The translations under genes were made by a program, and so were the position numbers. From NCBI GenBank assembly GCA_025765615.1, contig JAIVFJ010000218.1, forward strand, positions 39,842-103,841: DNA of 64,000 bases. Reading direction: 5' to 3'. Each line of letters opens with the position of its first letter. The first letter of the stretch is position 1. The notes under the pieces are model-generated. The model was not told the DNA's origin and made no database searches. It saw only the letters and a list, made by a program, of their open reading frames with translations. This DNA comes from Zopfochytrium polystomum (lineage: Eukaryota > Chytridiomycota > Chytridiomycetes > Chytridiales > Chytridiaceae). This document shows positions 61,549-64,000 of the stretch, piece by piece.

Positions 61549-62918
61549 CTACTCAAGGGACCAAAGTGTGTCAAAGTAAACATCTCGGCTGAGGATGACC
61601 AAGTCAGGGTTGGTATCGCAGGTAAGAATCTTGTAACCGAGATGCTGAACGGGCTGCTCGTCATAGTGACCCCAGCCAATGAAGCGGCTGTGATCTGCGT
61701 GGGGGCCAGGCTTTGGTGCGGTTCTTAGGGAGGATTCAGGCGTAGGCGAGGCAATTGAGCATGCGAAGATTGTTGACACGTAGCGGGCGCTGGTACATGA
61801 GTTTGTATGGAGTGCAGGTACTGCCGGTTGTGACAAGGCGGTTGTAAATATGGCATTGCGCAAGGAGGCCGTGTGCCCAGAGGGACAGTGGAGCCTTGGT
61901 TTCAACAAGGTTGGCGCGGACACAGTCAAATGTGATGCGGAATCAGCCTTCAATAGCTGCATTTTGGTTATGAGTTTCAGTAGCGGTGTATTGAAGCTGG
62001 ATGCTGGGGGTGAGGCAATTTGGAGAAGTGTGGTGGAGTTTTCGCCAGCGGAGCTGAGGCGAAGGGAGATGAGCTTTTCGGAGGTGAGGCGTTCAAGGCA
62101 ATCCTGGGCAAAGAGAATGAATTTCGTTGCCTCAGATTTGGCCGAGAGGATGTATCTGAATTTGTACCCAGTAGACCATCGTCGCCGAGAGGAGCATTGA
62201 TGGTGTGACCTGAGACTAAATGAGTGACTGTAGCAACTGGCGAGTTATCAAGGGCCAGTCGGCAGGAGGGTCGAAATGAACACTATGACCCGTGCGTGTG
62301 AGTATAGGCACAGATAGGAGAGTTTCAGTGGCAGTGGAAACGAGTTCGTCGGCCGTTATGGACTGTAGGCCCAGACACAGAGACAGTCCCCGCGATCCCG
62401 TTGCCAACAAGGGCAGAACAGCGATCCGATCTTCCTTGCAGTAACTGACATGCTTCGTGAGTGCAGAAACCATTCCTTGACAGTGGTGCCACCTGGCTCA
62501 TATAGATTGAGAGGGGAGTGGTGTCAAGGTGCGCACCGACGAGCCCGTTGATTTTCCCTTCGGACTCAGACAAACGGTGGAGGGCGATGGAAAACTCCTT
62601 CCTTTCCGCTCTGGTGGGTGGAGTACCTGCGGCGACGGTAGCGGCAGATTGGAAGTCGCCCTGCCTGGGTTTGGGGATGTCCTTCGAAAGGTGCATCGAG
62701 ATGTTTTCAACTTCGTCGCTGGTGGCTGTCTCGCAGTAGTATCCTGTGGGAGTTGGTAGGCTGCAGGCAGTAGCAATCATGTGATCGTGCCAAGCCAGCC
62801 AGTACTCGTGGCGATTGCCGTCAGTGAGAAGTGCATATCGCTGCTTGGTGTTGTGGGTCGCTGTGTTTGATGTCATGATACTTGGGGTGGGCGGTGGGCC
62901 TTGGGTTGGGCAGATCAA
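61549..62918 (-). pseudogene. Decayed Ty1/copia gag-integrase remnant
   Basis: Minus-strand pieces appear in gag-to-integrase order with stops and frame changes between them. At 62918-62700 there is a gag-like RYALLTDGNRHEYWLAWHDH; at ~62160-62060 an integrase-core-like YILSAKSEATKFILFAQDCL then ISLRLSSAGE; at ~61690-61560 the integrase C-terminal SRFIGWGHYDEQPVQHLGYK and ILSRDVYFDTLW. These resemble copia's KSEA..F..F, LRSDxGxE and KGYRVL..SRDVxFDE motifs. Sequence differs from the intact copia element at 41.8-46.8 kb, so it is another family. No LTRs were seen. Confidence 0.65.
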
Positions 62919-64000
62919 GTGTAGTGCTCATAACGAGTGAAGATCTGTGCAAATAATGGAGATCCCTCTCTTGTTTATTATCACGTTCAAGAGACCGCCA
63001 TGTAAGTCGCACTTTGCGGGCTTGCTTGCTTCTCTTAATTCATTCAAACTGGAAATCCCTCCACCCTCCCGCTTTTCCAGCCCCACCCTCCCCTAAGCCG
63101 CCCCCGCCCGACAGCAACACCAATAGCAAGTCCACCTCGTCACCGACGAAGTCCCGCCCCGCGTCAACGGCCCCGCGCCCCCCCGTTCGTCCACAAAAAC
63201 TCCCCGCAGTGACCGGCGCAGCAACCGGCCCAGAACGGGCGAACGCACGAAAGTATTAGGCCCCTACCAATCAGAATCGGGCAACAGAGGCCGCAGCAGC
63301 GGCAACAACAGTGACGGGGCTGGTGAGGATATGGTGGAGGGGAGGAGCGTGGAGGGGAGGTCGTGTTTGGGTTGGTGTTCTGTTGACGCGGAAGGTGGCA
63401 TGGAAAACCTTCCTGACCCCTCCCCCCTCCCCCCAATCCCTCTCCCACTTTCCTGCTTAGTTCAGAAAGTTTTAATTTCCTTCTGTTGCGCTTTCAAAAA
63501 ACCAAAAAACCTTTGGACTTGGCAAAAAGGAAAGAAAAAAAAAAAAAAAAAAAAACAAAGTTTGGCATCCGCCATACCTCCAGCTTCAACTGGCGGCGGC
63601 GGTGGCTCGGTGGCGAAAGCAGCCAAGCCGGTGAGTGGTGATGGAACGAAGACAGTGTGCGTGTGCATGTGCGTATGCGTGTTTGGGTTCAAAATAGCGC
63701 CTAACGGAACGAACTGGAAAGAAATGTGACAGACGCTTAACCGCTTTAGAACGACGAGGAGAAGGTGTGGCAGCGAAACGAGGCTCATAGTGAGTTATGA
63801 TTGTATTTATTGCGGCTGGTATGCGAGAGAGATCAGGAGATGATGAGGAGGAACAAGCGGCCGCGGAGCGAGCGGCAAAATGATTTTGTGGGGGGTGATA
63901 GAGAATACGAAAGTACATTTGGCTAAGAGTGGAAGAGTGGCGAGAGAAGCACAGAGCCGTCTGCGCCCCATCAATTCAGGCTTGGGCAGATCACGCAAAG
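62919..64000. other. Right-end region, nothing assigned
   Basis: About 1.1 kb. Contains a run of ~20 A at about 63536-63555. Short open frames on both strands have no recognisable domain. A gene crossing the right edge cannot be excluded. Confidence 0.45.

Overview
The window is nuclear DNA from a fungus, most likely an early-diverging (chytrid-type) lineage. Coding DNA is GC-rich. Almost every gene is split by 50-150 bp GT..AG introns, often with a CTAAC-like branch site. The gene set is fungal: a Zn(II)2Cys6 regulator, a GH18 chitinase, an ERD1/EXS protein and a small serine-palmitoyltransferase subunit. A SCAMP, a family typical of animals, plants and basal fungi rather than yeasts, points away from Dikarya. 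The proposed exons are phase-consistent by hand translation, but no transcript evidence was available.

Host genes in order: a multi-pass membrane protein running off the left edge (1-1666, -); SCAMP (2664-4236, -); a LicD/fukutin-type membrane protein (4605-6333, -); a Cdc42-type GTPase (7348-8322, -); a UPF0643-like protein (8847-9752, -); an EXS/ERD1 protein (11149-19551, +); an HDHD5/CECR5-type HAD phosphatase (19951-21340, -); an HNH nuclease with an acidic tail and coiled coil (23069-24726, +); an FkbM-like methyltransferase (28360-29611, +); a 1081-residue two-helix membrane protein ending in a PPPY motif (30120-33556, +); the small SPT subunit (34571-35033, -); a P/Q-rich protein (35349-36965, -); a small secreted protein (37818-38156, -); an NAD(P)-binding protein (41266-47163, +); the zinc-cluster regulator (47306-50445, -); and the chitinase (52015-53631, -).

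Much of the rest is mobile DNA. A 6.0-kb LINE sits antisense in intron 1 of the EXS gene, with a 13-bp target duplication that copies the intron branch site. A 5.0-kb Ty1/copia element with apparently identical 279-bp LTRs and a 5-bp duplication interrupts the NAD(P)-binding gene. A decayed Mutator-like element with 58-bp inverted ends lies next to an LTR-like stretch carrying heat-shock-element-like pentamers. The right third (54.5-63 kb) holds an inverted, broken paralogue of the zinc-cluster gene, a Crypton tyrosine-recombinase remnant and a decayed copia fragment.

The most novel candidate is a 1.5-kb segment at 55671-57180. It is flanked by a 14-bp duplication of a CCCCTAACCC-type branch site in an intron of the zinc-cluster pseudogene. 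Its 3' end resembles the LINE's 3' end, its body is an array of GGCGCC hairpins, and its 5' half has tRNA-like arms. I read it as a possible SINE-like partner of the LINE, both entering telomere-like CCCTAA motifs that also serve as intron branch points. No rRNA, CRISPR or convincing tRNA gene was found.
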